Positions 18,446-27,315 are shown, counted from the stretch's first letter. The stretch is DNA of 64,000 nt from Curtobacterium sp. ISL-83 (GCF_018613895.1 NZ_JAGGPH010000003.1:1-64000), one strand, 5' to 3'. Numbers and translations are program-made. Notes: generated by a model from the sequence alone, not told the origin.

Positions 18446-19054
18446 TCAGGAACCGCCGCCGCCGGCCAGCCGGTCCTGGTCGCGTCCGTCCCAGAGGTCA
18501 CCGCAGTCGATCCGTGTGGCACCGGCACGACGGAGGAACGCACCGGCCCCGTGATCCCCGGCGAGTTCGCCCATGAGCCCCGGCCAGTGGGCACGTCCGA
18601 GCAGCACCGGGTGCCCCGGGCGGTCGGCGTACACCGCCTGCGCAAGTGCGGTGGTGCGGCCGGCCGCACCACCGAGCACGCGACGCACGGCCGCCGCGGG
18701 GAGCCGCGGCAGGTCGACGAGCGTGACGAGTGCCGCCTCGACCTCTGGGTCGGCCGCCACCGCGTCGAGCCCGGCCAGCAGCGAGGCGCTCAGCCCGCGC
18801 TCCCAGTCGCAGGCGACCACGCTGCGGACGCGCGCGTCGTCGGGCAGGGCGAGTCGTGCCTCCCGGGCGGCCGCGCCGAGCACGACGACCACGTCGCTGC
18901 ACCCGCCGTCGAGCAGCGCGGTCACGGCCAGCCGCACCCACGACCGGCCCTGCGGGTCGGCCACGAGCGCCTTCGGGCGCCCCATCCGGGTGCCCGCGCC
19001 GGCGGCGAGGACCACGCCGACGGTGCGCGTGGGCTCGGTCCCGTCGCCTGTCAT
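18446..19054 (-). CDS. mocA: Molybdenum cofactor cytidylyltransferase-like nucleotidyltransferase
   Basis: A 202-residue MobA/MocA-type nucleotidyltransferase. The N-terminus carries the nucleotide-binding signature VVLAAGAGTRMGRPKAL; LVTLVDLP is the metal-binding region and GHPVLLGR is the usual later motif. MocA attaches CMP to molybdopterin to make the MCD cofactor needed by xanthine dehydrogenases, and the xanthine dehydrogenase operon starts 265 bp away on the other strand, which fits this role. ATG 19054 is preceded by GGTGG. Confidence 0.82.
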   Translation of the reverse strand: MTGDGTEPTRTVGVVLAAGAGTRMGRPKALVADPQGRSWVRLAVTALLDGGCSDVVVVLGAAAREARLALPDDARVRSVVACDWERGLSASLLAGLDAVAADPEVEAALVTLVDLPRLPAAAVRRVLGGAAGRTTALAQAVYADRPGHPVLLGRAHWPGLMGELAGDHGAGAFLRRAGATRIDCGDLWDGRDQDRLAGGGGS

Positions 19055-19116
19055 CCACCGAGCATGGCAGTCGGACACCGCGGTCGGCCCGCCGCACCGG
19101 GTACGCGTCACCCACC

Positions 19117-19159
19117 GTCGCCGGATCGAAACGGCGCGGAAACACCGGGTGCCTACGGT
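19117..19159 (+). promoter_or_regulatory. GlnR-like box and -10 of the xanthine dehydrogenase operon
   Basis: GTCGC, GAAAC and GAAAC separated by exact 6-bp spacers (19117-19143), then 10 bp, then the -10 candidate TACGGT (19154-19159). The same arrangement and spacing occurs at the other purine gene promoters in this window. Predicted transcription start is near 19166, leaving a leader of about 150 nt. Confidence 0.6.
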
Positions 19160-19200
19160 TGACCCCACACCCAGCAGCGTGATGACCGAGGAGGCCGAGG

Positions 19201-19389
19201 ATGAGCGACACCAGCTCGAGCCGGCCCGGGGCGGCGTGGAACCGGGGCATGATCGCGCACGGCCGACGAGCGGCAGGCACCGCCTCGCTCGTTCCCGCCA
19301 CCCCGATCGGACCCCTGCATGGACCTCGTCTCCGTCCGCACCGTACGGACACCGTCGCACCGCGACGACCTCGCACTCGCACCCGGTGA
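19201..19389 (+). other. Possible leader ORF overlapping the FAD subunit start
   Basis: A 62-codon frame with a strong ribosome binding site (GAGGAGGCCGAGG before the ATG) in the xdh leader. It runs out of frame across the start of the FAD subunit gene. The predicted product is basic and unlike any domain known to me. It might couple or damp translation of the first operon gene, or be spurious. Confidence 0.25.
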
Positions 19390-20137
19390 GCGACCGCTCG
19401 CCGGGGGTACCTGGCTGTTCTCCGAGGAGCAGCCGGGCCTGACCGGACTGGTCGACCTGACGACGCTCGGGTGGCCGGACGTCGAGCGCACCCCGACGAC
19501 GCTGCGGATTGCCGCGACGTGCACCATCGCGGCCCTGCTGCGGGTCGCGCCGGAGCCCGCGTGGCGCGCCTGGCCGCTCGTCGACCAGTGCGCGAACGCG
19601 CTGTTGGCGTCGTTCAAGGTCTGGAACGCCGCGACCGTCGGCGGCAACGTGGCCGTGGGTCTGCCGGCCGGGGCGTTCACGGCGCTGCTGGTGACGCTCG
19701 ACGCGACCGCAGAGGTGTGGACCGCCGACGGTGGGGAGCGGCGGGTGCCGGTGGCGGACCTCGTCCTCGGCGTCCAGTCGCTCGACCTCGCCGACGGTGA
19801 CGTCATCCGGGCCTTCGACGTGCCGGTCGCCGCGCTGGCCGAGACGACCGGGTACCGGCGGGTGTCGCTCGCCCCGTACGGCAGATCCGGGTCCCTCGTC
19901 ACCGCGCGCTGGTCCGACGCCGGGTTCCTCCTGGTGATCACCGCGGCCACGCCCCGCCCGGTGGTCTTCCGGTTCCCGACCGTGCCCGACGCGGACGCCC
20001 TCGACGCAGCCCTCGGGACGCACGACGACTGGTACGACGACCCGCACGGCTCGCCGGACTGGCGGCGCGCGGTCAGCACGACCTCCGCGCACGAGCTCCG
20101 CCGCGAAGCGGCCGCCGCGGTCGGGGGCGCGGCATGA
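19319..20137 (+). CDS. Xanthine dehydrogenase FAD-binding subunit
   Basis: A 272-residue FAD subunit of the molybdenum hydroxylase family. The flavin-binding region near residues 100-115 reads WNAATVGGNVAVGLPAGA, the family TxGGN signature. It accepts electrons from the iron-sulphur centres and passes them to NAD+ or oxygen. In-frame stop at 19202 excludes a longer start; the ribosome binding site at ATG 19319 is weak. Its stop overlaps the next start (ATGA), so both subunits are made together. Confidence 0.87.
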   Translation: MDLVSVRTVRTPSHRDDLALAPGERPLAGGTWLFSEEQPGLTGLVDLTTLGWPDVERTPTTLRIAATCTIAALLRVAPEPAWRAWPLVDQCANALLASFKVWNAATVGGNVAVGLPAGAFTALLVTLDATAEVWTADGGERRVPVADLVLGVQSLDLADGDVIRAFDVPVAALAETTGYRRVSLAPYGRSGSLVTARWSDAGFLLVITAATPRPVVFRFPTVPDADALDAALGTHDDWYDDPHGSPDWRRAVSTTSAHELRREAAAAVGGAA

Positions 20138-22944
20138 GGTTCGAGGTCGACGGCGAGCCCTTGTCGGTGACGCCCGCCCCCGGTCAGGTGCTCCGGACGC
20201 TGCTCCGCGGGCAGGGCGTGACCGCCGTGAAGAAGGGCTGTGACTCCGGCGACTGCGGGGCGTGCACCGTGCTGCTCGACGGCGTCCCGGTGCACTCGTG
20301 CATCACCCCGGCCCACCGGCTGGAGGGTCGGACCGTGACGACGGCGGCCGGACTCGGGACGCCGGAGGAGCCGCACCCCGTGCAACGCGCCTTCGCCGAC
20401 GCCGCCGGGTTCCAGTGCGGGTTCTGCACCGCCGGGTTCGTCGTCACCGCGTCGACGTTCGGGCCGGACGACCTGGCCGACCGCCACCGTCGGCTCAAGG
20501 GCAACCTCTGCCGGTGCACGGGCTACCGGTCGATCGAGGACGCCCTCGACGGGATCACGAACACGACCTGCGCGGACGCCGGTGACGCGGTCGGGAGGTC
20601 GATCGCCGCCCCGGCCGCTCGTCGGATCGTGACCGGGCGCGAGGAGTACACGCTCGACGTCCGGCCGACCGAGGGCCTGCTCCACCTCGCCGTCCTGGGC
20701 AGCCCGCACGCCCACGCCCGCGTCCTGTCGATCGACACCACGGCGGCCCTCGCCCTGCCCGGTGTGCACGCGGTCCTCACCGCGGAGGACGACCCCGGCG
20801 TGCTGTTCTCCACCGGTCGCCACCAGTCGCGACTCGACGACCCCGACGACACCCGCGTGCTCGACCGGGTGCTGCGGTTCCGCGGGCAGCGGGTCGCCGC
20901 GGTCGTCGCCGACAGCGTCCGCACCGCCGAGCAGGCCTGCGCACTCCTCGTCGTCGAGTACGAGGTGCTGCCGAGCGTGCACGACCCCGACGCCGCGCGC
21001 GCGCCCGGAGCGCCGCTGCTGCACGGCGAGAAGACGACCGACGAGCACCGGATCGCCGAGCCGGGGCGGAACGTCGTCGCGAGCCTGCACGGCGAGACCG
21101 CCGACGTCGAGGCAGCGCTCGCCAGCGCCGATGCCACCGTCGAGGGCGTCTGGTCCACCCCGCGGGTCTCACACGCCGCACTCGAGACGCACGCGACCCG
21201 CGGCTCCCTCGACCGCGACGGGCGGCTGCTCCTCCGGACCGCGACCCAGGTGCCGTTCCTGGTCCGGGACGAGATCGCGCACGTCTTCGGCCTCGACCCC
21301 GAGCGGGTCCGCGTCGTCGCCAAGCGCGTCGGCGGCGGGTTCGGTGGCAAGCAGGAGCTCCTCACCGAGGACCTGGTCACCCTCGCGGTCCTCACGACCG
21401 GTCGCGCGGTGCAGTACGAGTTCAGTCGCCGCGACGAGTTCACCATCGCCCCGACGCGGCACCCGATGCGCGTCCGGGTCCGGCTCGGCGCCACGGCCGA
21501 CGGCACGCTCACGGCCATGCACGTCGACCAGACGATGGACACCGGCGCCTACGGCAACCACGGGATCGGGGTGATGTTCCACTCCGTGAGCGAGTCGGTC
21601 GCGGTGTACCGGTGCCCGGCGAAGCGGGTGGACGCCGAGTCGGTCTACACGAACAACCTGCCCTCGGGGGCGTTCCGCGGGTACGGGCTCGGCCAGGTCG
21701 TCTTCGCGATCGAGTCGGCGATGGACGAGCTCGCGCGGCAGCTCGGCATCGACCCGGTGACGTTCCGACGGCGCAACGTCGTCGTGCCCGGCGACCCCCT
21801 GGTCGTCACCGACCTGCACGAGGAGACCGACCTGCGGTGGGAGGGCAGCTACGGCCTCGACCAGTGCCTCGACCTCGTCGAACAGGCGCTCGCCGACGGA
21901 CCGACGACGGCACCGGCGGTCGCCGGGTCGGTACCGGCGGGACGGGAGGCGCGGGTCGCCACCACGGACGGCCCACCACTCGACGACTCACCCGACTGGG
22001 CGCACGGCACCGGGATCGCCCTGGGGGCGATCGCCACGCTGCCACCGCGCGGGCACATCGCCCACACGACGGTCGAACTCACCCCGGGTGGCCGGTACCG
22101 GATCGGGGTCGGCACCGCGGAGTTCGGCAACGGCACCACCACCGTGCACACCCAGCTCGTCGCCACCGCGCTCGGCACGACCCCGGACCGGGTGGACGTG
22201 CACCAGTCCGACACCGACGCGGCCGTGCACGACACCGGTGCGTTCGGGTCCGCCGGCGTCGTCGTCGCGGGGAAGGCGCTGTACGCGGCCGCGCAGGCCC
22301 TCCGGCAGGACCTGACCGGCCGTGCGCTGGCGATCGTCGCCGCCCGGACACCGCGGACGGCATCGGGCGTGCTCGGGCCCGCCGTCGTGATCGGACCGGA
22401 CGGGGTGCAGGTCGGCGACGAGGTCGTCCCGCTCGACGACCTGCTCGCCGAGGGTCCCGCCCTCGCGCACGGCAGTCACGACGGCACCCCGCGGTCCCTC
22501 GCGTTCACGGTGCACGGTGCCCGGGTCGCCGTGCACCGACCCACGGGGGAGGTCCGGGTGCTGCAGAGCGTGCAGGCAGTGGACGCCGGCACCGTCCTGA
22601 ACCCGGAGCAGCTCCGCGGCCAGGTCGAGGGCGGCTCCGCGCAGGCGATCGGCTCCGCCCTGTACGAGGAGGTCCTGCTCGATGGCGAGGGCCGGGTCCT
22701 GACCGACGCCTTCCGGTCGTACCGCGTGCCGAAGATCTCCGACGTGCCCCGCACCGAGGTGCTGTTCGCCGACACCCACGACCCGCTCGGACCCCTCGGC
22801 GCGAAGTCGATGAGCGAGGCTCCCTACAACCCCGTCGCTCCGGCCATCGCGAACGCGGTCCGCGACGCGATCGGGGTGCGCCCGTACCGGCTCCCGATGA
22901 CCCGCGACCGGATCTGGGCCCTCGCCGACGCCGGAGGTGCGTGA
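20134..22944 (+). CDS. Xanthine dehydrogenase, fused 2Fe-2S and molybdopterin subunit
   Basis: A 936-residue fusion. Residues 1-~150 carry both 2Fe-2S clusters: plant-type CDSGDCGAC with a later Cys (VHSC), and the second pair FQCGFC / LCRCTGY. Residues ~170-936 are the molybdopterin catalytic domain, with RVGGGFGGKQ, RGYGLGQ and, near the C-terminus, the active-site Glu in KSMSEAPYNPVAP. The enzyme hydroxylates hypoxanthine and xanthine to urate. The usual FAD domain is absent here and encoded just upstream. Stop overlaps the xdhC start (TGATG). Confidence 0.9.
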   Translation: MRFEVDGEPLSVTPAPGQVLRTLLRGQGVTAVKKGCDSGDCGACTVLLDGVPVHSCITPAHRLEGRTVTTAAGLGTPEEPHPVQRAFADAAGFQCGFCTAGFVVTASTFGPDDLADRHRRLKGNLCRCTGYRSIEDALDGITNTTCADAGDAVGRSIAAPAARRIVTGREEYTLDVRPTEGLLHLAVLGSPHAHARVLSIDTTAALALPGVHAVLTAEDDPGVLFSTGRHQSRLDDPDDTRVLDRVLRFRGQRVAAVVADSVRTAEQACALLVVEYEVLPSVHDPDAARAPGAPLLHGEKTTDEHRIAEPGRNVVASLHGETADVEAALASADATVEGVWSTPRVSHAALETHATRGSLDRDGRLLLRTATQVPFLVRDEIAHVFGLDPERVRVVAKRVGGGFGGKQELLTEDLVTLAVLTTGRAVQYEFSRRDEFTIAPTRHPMRVRVRLGATADGTLTAMHVDQTMDTGAYGNHGIGVMFHSVSESVAVYRCPAKRVDAESVYTNNLPSGAFRGYGLGQVVFAIESAMDELARQLGIDPVTFRRRNVVVPGDPLVVTDLHEETDLRWEGSYGLDQCLDLVEQALADGPTTAPAVAGSVPAGREARVATTDGPPLDDSPDWAHGTGIALGAIATLPPRGHIAHTTVELTPGGRYRIGVGTAEFGNGTTTVHTQLVATALGTTPDRVDVHQSDTDAAVHDTGAFGSAGVVVAGKALYAAAQALRQDLTGRALAIVAARTPRTASGVLGPAVVIGPDGVQVGDEVVPLDDLLAEGPALAHGSHDGTPRSLAFTVHGARVAVHRPTGEVRVLQSVQAVDAGTVLNPEQLRGQVEGGSAQAIGSALYEEVLLDGEGRVLTDAFRSYRVPKISDVPRTEVLFADTHDPLGPLGAKSMSEAPYNPVAPAIANAVRDAIGVRPYRLPMTRDRIWALADAGGA

Positions 22945-23948
22945 TGTTCGAACTGGCACCGCGCCTCCTGGCCGCGCTCGACACCGGGGCGGCCATCGCC
23001 GTGGCGACCGCCGTCGACGTGCGCGGCAGCGCGCCGAGCGGCACCGGCACGTCGATGGCCCTGCTCCCGGGCGGCCGCGTCGTCGGGACCGTGTCGGGCG
23101 GCTGCGTCGAAGGGGCGCTGTTCGAGACCGCCGAGGAGGTCCTCGCCACGGGCACGCCCGTGCTCGCCGGGTTCGGGTTCGAGCCGGACGGCAGTGACGA
23201 CGCGGCTGAGAATCCCGACGCCCTCTGGGCACCGGCGCTCCGCTGCGGGGGCCGGATCGAGGTGCTCGTGCACCGGGTGACGCCCGACGACCACGCGATC
23301 GTCGACGCGCTCCGCACCGCCGCGTCCGGTGCCGCCACGTCGCTCGGTCTGTCGCTCGAGGCGGGCATGCTCGGCTCGGTCGTGACGCCGGCTGACGGCT
23401 GCCGGACGCGGGTGTTCACCGAGTACGCCGGCGGCCGCGCGCGCTGCATCGTCGTCGGCGCGGTCGAGTTCGCAGTCGCCGTCACCTCGATGGCCGCGAT
23501 GCTCGGCTACGCGGTGACGGTCGTCGACCCGCGGCCGGTGTTCCTGACGGACGAACGGTTCCCGGCGGCGCAGGACCTGGTCGTCGGGTGGCCGCCGCGG
23601 GTGCTCGCCGACACCGCGATCGACGAACGGACGGTCGTGGTGGTGCTCTCGCACGACGACCGGTTCGACGCCGAGGTACTCGACCTCGCCCTGCGCCGCG
23701 GTGCCGGGTACGTCGGGGCGATGGGCTCGCGGTCGACGCACGAGAGCCGGCTCGAGCGCCTCCGGGACCTCGGCACGCCGGACCTCGGTCGCCTGCGATC
23801 GCCGATCGGGCTCGACATCGGCGCGACCACGCCGGCCGAACTCGCCCTCGCCGTGATGGCCGAGGTGGTGACGGTCCGCACCGGGCACTCGGGTCGGCCG
23901 CTGGTGACCGAGTCCGGGCCGATCCACGAACGGCTCGCCACGGCCTGA
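22944..23948 (+). CDS. xdhC: XdhC family xanthine dehydrogenase maturation factor
   Basis: A 334-residue XdhC/CoxI-type protein. The N-terminal domain carries DVRGSAPSGTGTSMA and GTVSGGCVEGALF; the C-terminal Rossmann domain ends with GYVGAMGSRSTHESRLERL. XdhC binds the molybdenum cofactor and loads its sulphurated form into xanthine dehydrogenase. GGAGGTGCGTG before the ATG gives a good ribosome binding site despite the overlap with the previous stop. Last gene of the operon. Confidence 0.92.
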   Translation: MFELAPRLLAALDTGAAIAVATAVDVRGSAPSGTGTSMALLPGGRVVGTVSGGCVEGALFETAEEVLATGTPVLAGFGFEPDGSDDAAENPDALWAPALRCGGRIEVLVHRVTPDDHAIVDALRTAASGAATSLGLSLEAGMLGSVVTPADGCRTRVFTEYAGGRARCIVVGAVEFAVAVTSMAAMLGYAVTVVDPRPVFLTDERFPAAQDLVVGWPPRVLADTAIDERTVVVVLSHDDRFDAEVLDLALRRGAGYVGAMGSRSTHESRLERLRDLGTPDLGRLRSPIGLDIGATTPAELALAVMAEVVTVRTGHSGRPLVTESGPIHERLATA

Positions 23949-23956
23949 ACCCGTGC

Positions 23957-23999
23957 CGGCGGCGGGACCGGGCAGCTCGCCGGTCCGGTCCCGCCGCCG
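23957..23999. terminator. Bidirectional terminator after xdhC
   Basis: Perfect 15-bp arms beginning CGGCGGCGGGACCGG with a 13-nt loop, between the convergent xdhC and secreted protein genes. No T-run. Confidence 0.8.
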
Positions 24000-24005
24000 A
24001 TCCGC

Positions 24006-24569
24006 TCAGATCACGGACCCCACGATCGCGGGGAGCCGGTCCGCCTGCTGTCGGGCGACGTCCGCCTGCACCGTCCGCGCCCAACGCTGGATCCCCGTGC
24101 CGTAGGTGCCGTGCAGGGCCGCGGTGTCGATCGCCGCCAGGGCCTGGGCCCGCGCGGTCCCGGTGGTGCCGTGCAGCGCGCGGAGCGCCTTCCGGAGCGC
24201 CGCCGGCTCGGTCGCCAGTGCGGCCTTCGCCGCCGTCGCCGCGGACTCGACCTGGCTGCCGTACCCGCCGTCGAGCGCCTTCGTCTCGATCGACCGGACC
24301 GCAGTCTTCCGGTCGGTGCCCTTCTTGCCCGCGAGGGCCTTCGCGTCGGACGTCAGCGCGGACGGGACCGAGCCGAACTCGGCTCGGATCGCGCGCGGTG
24401 CGATCGCGCGGAAGAGCAGCCCGGTGGCGGCGGACGTCGACTGCGAGGGCGCCGACGGTGCCGGGGCGGGAGTGGCCGCGTTCGCCGCGGCGACGCTGCC
24501 GATCGCGATCGCGCCGACGGTCACGACACCGGCAGCGCCGGCGAGGAGACGAGTGGTGAGGGTGTGCAT
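24006..24569 (-). CDS. Secreted alanine-rich protein with two internal repeats, unknown function
   Basis: A 187-residue protein I do not recognise. A signal peptide covers about residues 1-33 (MHTLTTRLLAGAAG, hydrophobic core, cleavage likely after ANAA), followed by a Pro/Ala/Ser linker. The mature part contains two related units of about 45-50 residues, recognised by SIETKALDGGYGSQ and AIDTAALHGTYGTG, each with a preceding helical Ala/Lys stretch. AAGGACCACC precedes the ATG at 24569. It is divergent from a two-component system 137 bp away, which may control it or respond to the same envelope signal. Confidence 0.75.
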   Translation of the reverse strand: MHTLTTRLLAGAAGVVTVGAIAIGSVAAANAATPAPAPSAPSQSTSAATGLLFRAIAPRAIRAEFGSVPSALTSDAKALAGKKGTDRKTAVRSIETKALDGGYGSQVESAATAAKAALATEPAALRKALRALHGTTGTARAQALAAIDTAALHGTYGTGIQRWARTVQADVARQQADRLPAIVGSVI

Positions 24570-24705
24570 GGTGGTCCTTCCTCCGGCGGCCGTCCGTCGT
24601 CCGCCGAGCAGCATCCTCGCCCGGCCCCGAGGGCTTCCCGTTCGGGCCGTGTACGCGTTGTGTAAGGCGTCGCCGCGAAGCTCGTGCGAGCGGTTGACTG
24701 GGGTC

Positions 24706-25386
24706 GTGGACGGAACGGCGGGACTGGTGGTCGTGGTGGAGGACGACCCGGTCATCGCGGACGTCGAACGCATCTACCTCACGGACGCCGGGTTCTCCGT
24801 GCACGTCAGCCGCACCGCGGAGGCCGGGCTCGCCGCGATCCGCACCCTCCGCCCGGTGGCCGCCGTGGTCGACGTCGGTCTGCCGGACGGCGACGGCATC
24901 GACCTCTGCAAGCGACTGCGCGCGGACGAGGACTGGACCCCGGTGCTGTTCGCCACCGCGCGCGACGCCGAGGTGGACCGGATCCTCGGCATCGAACTCG
25001 GCGGCGACGACTACATGACGAAGCCGTTCTCCGGTCGCGAGCTCGCGGCACGGGTGAAGGGCCTCGTCCGCCGCAGCCAGATCGGGCTGCGCTCCGCGGT
25101 GCTCCGGGTCGGCCCGGTCCGTCTCGACGCGCGGGCCCGGGTCGTCGACGTCGACGGCGCTCCCGTGCAGCTCACCGCGACGGAGTTCGACCTGCTCGCG
25201 TACCTGATGGCGAGCCCCGGCCGGGTGTTCGACCGCGCGCAGCTCCTCTCCGCCGTGTGGGGCGTCGCGGACTACCGGGGGAGTCGCACGGTCGACGTCC
25301 ACGTGGCGCAGCTGCGGGCGAAGCTCGGCGACACCGCGGGCCTCCGGACGGTCCGCGGTGTCGGGTACGTGCTGGGGGCGGGATGA
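24706..25386 (+). CDS. OmpR family response regulator
   Basis: A 226-residue response regulator. The receiver domain has acidic VVEDD, the phospho-acceptor Asp in AVVDVGLPDGDG, the Thr in LFATARD and the Lys in YMTKPF. The OmpR-type winged helix follows (LTATEFDLLAYL, SRTVDVHVAQLRAKL). GTG start inferred from domain position; no good ribosome binding site, so the message may be leaderless. The kinase gene follows with an ATGA overlap. Target genes unknown; the divergent secreted protein gene is a candidate. Confidence 0.87.
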   Translation: MDGTAGLVVVVEDDPVIADVERIYLTDAGFSVHVSRTAEAGLAAIRTLRPVAAVVDVGLPDGDGIDLCKRLRADEDWTPVLFATARDAEVDRILGIELGGDDYMTKPFSGRELAARVKGLVRRSQIGLRSAVLRVGPVRLDARARVVDVDGAPVQLTATEFDLLAYLMASPGRVFDRAQLLSAVWGVADYRGSRTVDVHVAQLRAKLGDTAGLRTVRGVGYVLGAG

Positions 25387-26903
25387 CGGACCGGCAGGCG
25401 GGGAGCGGGCTGACGGACCGCGCGGGGAGCGGGCTGACGGACCGCGCGGGGAGCGGGCTGACGGACCGCACGGGCGAGGTGCTCCGCGGGCCGCGCCGCG
25501 GGTGGACGGTGACCGCGCAGCTCGTCACCACCACGGTGCTCGTGGCGCTCCTCGGTGCCTTCGCGACCGTCGGCGGCGCGTTCGCGCTGGTCCAGAGCAC
25601 CACCGTCCGGCAGGCCCAGCAGGACCTCCGCTCGACCATCCGCATCGTCGCGGGGGCACCCCCGGTCGAACGCGCCACGCTCGTCCGGAACCTGGACCGT
25701 GCCGGCGTCGGGCGCGTGCGACTCCTGCTGGTCCGCGCGGACGGCACCACCGTGCCGGCGAGCACCTCCGCGTCCGCCGGGGGAACCGCGTCCGTCACCA
25801 CCCTCGTGCCGACCGCCGCGATCCGGACCGTGCAGCGGGACGGCACCCTGTCCACCCGGGTCCGCGCCGCCGGACAGACCTCCCTGCTCGAGGGCACCCG
25901 TGCCGGACGGGGCGACGCCGTCATCGCCGTGCAGGACCTCTCCGTCATCCGTGCCGCGGTCCGTCGGTTGGCCGGCCTGCTCGTGCTCGCGGCGCTCGCC
26001 GGAGCGGCCGTCGCCGGTGCGATCGGCGCGCTCGTGGCCCGCCGGCTGGTCCGCCCCCTCCGACGCACCGCAGCCGCGGCACGCCGCCTGGCGGACGGGG
26101 AGCGCGGGATCCTGCCGACGCCGGACCCCCACGGTGGGACGGCCGCCGAGATCACGGCCATCGACACCGCGCTCGGGGCGCTCGACGCCGCCATCACGAC
26201 CTCCGAAGGCCGACAGCGCGAGTTCCTGCTGTCCGTGTCGCACGAGATCCGCACCCCGCTCACCGGGATCCGCGGGTACGCCGACGCCCTCGCCGACGGC
26301 CTGATCCCCCCATCGGCCACCGCGGACGTCGGACGGACCCTCGTCACCGAGACCACGCGACTCGACGCGTTCGTCCGTGACCTGCTCGAACTCGCCCGGT
26401 TGCAGGCCGACGACTTCCCCCTGCGCACCGAACCCGTCGACCTGGCGGCGCTCGCCGCGCAGTCGGTCGCGGCCTGGGGAGCGACCGCCGAGGCACTCGA
26501 CGTGCGGCTCGTGCTGGCCCGCCCGCCCCTCGGCGATCCGGTGCCGTGTGTCTCCGACCCGATGCGCGTGCGACAGCTGCTCGACGGGCTGCTCGAGAAC
26601 GCACTCCGGGCATCGCCCCCGGGGTCCACCGTGCGCGTCCGGGCCGAGGCCGACCGCACCGACACCGGTCCGGTCGCCGTGCTCGTCGTCCAGGACGACG
26701 GGCCGGGGCTCACCGACCGGGATGCCGCCGAGGCACTCGAGCGCGGCGTGCTCGCGGACCGGTACCGGAACACCCGGGCCGTGGGCACCGGCCTCGGCCT
26801 CTCCATCGCAGCGCGCCTCGTCCGCCGGCTCGGCGGGAGCATCCGCGCGTCCGCGCGCGCCGACGGGGGCGAGTTCACCATCGTGCTGCCGGCGACGCCG
26901 TGA
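25383..26903 (+). CDS. Sensor histidine kinase with N-terminal octapeptide repeats
   Basis: A 506-residue membrane sensor kinase. The cytoplasmic N-terminus carries three exact GSGLTDRA-type repeats (about residues 6-29). Two membrane segments (about 45-70 and 200-225) flank an extracellular sensor region, followed by HAMP, the H-box SVSHEIRTPLTGIRGY, N-box LLENALR, and G-boxes DDGPGLTD and GTGLGLSIA. It should phosphorylate the adjacent OmpR-type regulator. The stimulus is unknown. The N-terminal repeats are not part of any kinase domain I know. Confidence 0.88.
   Translation: MTDRQAGSGLTDRAGSGLTDRAGSGLTDRTGEVLRGPRRGWTVTAQLVTTTVLVALLGAFATVGGAFALVQSTTVRQAQQDLRSTIRIVAGAPPVERATLVRNLDRAGVGRVRLLLVRADGTTVPASTSASAGGTASVTTLVPTAAIRTVQRDGTLSTRVRAAGQTSLLEGTRAGRGDAVIAVQDLSVIRAAVRRLAGLLVLAALAGAAVAGAIGALVARRLVRPLRRTAAAARRLADGERGILPTPDPHGGTAAEITAIDTALGALDAAITTSEGRQREFLLSVSHEIRTPLTGIRGYADALADGLIPPSATADVGRTLVTETTRLDAFVRDLLELARLQADDFPLRTEPVDLAALAAQSVAAWGATAEALDVRLVLARPPLGDPVPCVSDPMRVRQLLDGLLENALRASPPGSTVRVRAEADRTDTGPVAVLVVQDDGPGLTDRDAAEALERGVLADRYRNTRAVGTGLGLSIAARLVRRLGGSIRASARADGGEFTIVLPATP
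25398..25469 (+). repeat. 24-bp tandem repeat, three exact copies, in the kinase gene
   Basis: Unit begins GCGGGGAGCGGGCTGACGG and is 24 bp long; copies at 25398, 25422 and 25446 are identical by direct reading. The unit is a multiple of 3, so copy-number change alters length without breaking the frame. Confidence 0.9.
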
Positions 26904-26930
26904 TCCCACCGGGCGGCGGACGGGAGGCGC

Positions 26931-27212
26931 GTGGCGGTTTGGCACCGCGACGCCGAAACCGCCCCCACTGAGGCCGCCGTTGTGGCAGAGCCGGCCGACG
27001 ATGTCGCAGCGGCCCCGATCGATGTCCCAAACGCGGCTCCGGATGTCGCGTCGACGGCCGAAACCGTGCCGGACTGGCCCGCCCCGTACGTGCGGATGCT
27101 CGGCCCCGTCGACGTGCTGCACCTGGCCGGCCCGGACCGGCTGCCCGGCCGCGGTGCCGAGCTGCTGACCTACCTCAGCCTGTCTGCCCCCGTGAACGGG
27201 ACGATGCTGCAG
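26931..27212 (+). pseudogene. Fragment resembling a bacterial transcriptional activator-domain protein
   Basis: An open frame of about 94 codons with acidic, Ala-rich start, then WPAPYVRMLGPVDVLHLAG and PGRGAELLTYLSL. This wording is typical of an internal part of large actinobacterial proteins with a BTAD-type domain, where 'RLLGPVEV' and 'ELLAYLAL' motifs precede the activator domain. The fragment stops making sense after PVNGTMLQ, so both ends appear lost. A GTG at 26931 with GGGAGG could still allow translation. Read as a remnant at the edge of the accessory island. Confidence 0.5.
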
Positions 27213-27213
27213 C

Positions 27214-27300
27214 CCCGGCGAAGGACGCAGGACCTCCAAGGGCATCGAGCTCTCAGCGGAAGCGCTCGACGATTACGCCGCGGCGGTGTCGGCGAACTAG
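27214..27300 (+). pseudogene. C-terminal remnant of an unknown gene
   Basis: In another frame from the fragment before it, the sequence reads as a coherent tail, KGIELSAEALDDYAAAVSAN, ending at TAG 27300. No start is present. It looks like the end of a lost gene joined to the BTAD fragment, marking a recombination joint near 27212. Family unknown. Confidence 0.4.
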
Positions 27301-27315
27301 CCGTTCGAGTTCCGC

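Noticed and set aside
24684..25382. In-frame N-terminal extension of the histidine kinase
   Set aside because: It overlaps the response regulator in another frame; the ATGA at 25383 and the domain layout show the real start.
25398..25469. CRISPR-like repeats
   Set aside because: Units are directly adjacent without spacers and lie in a coding frame. The arrays at 42975, 44341 and 55366 also lack spacers.
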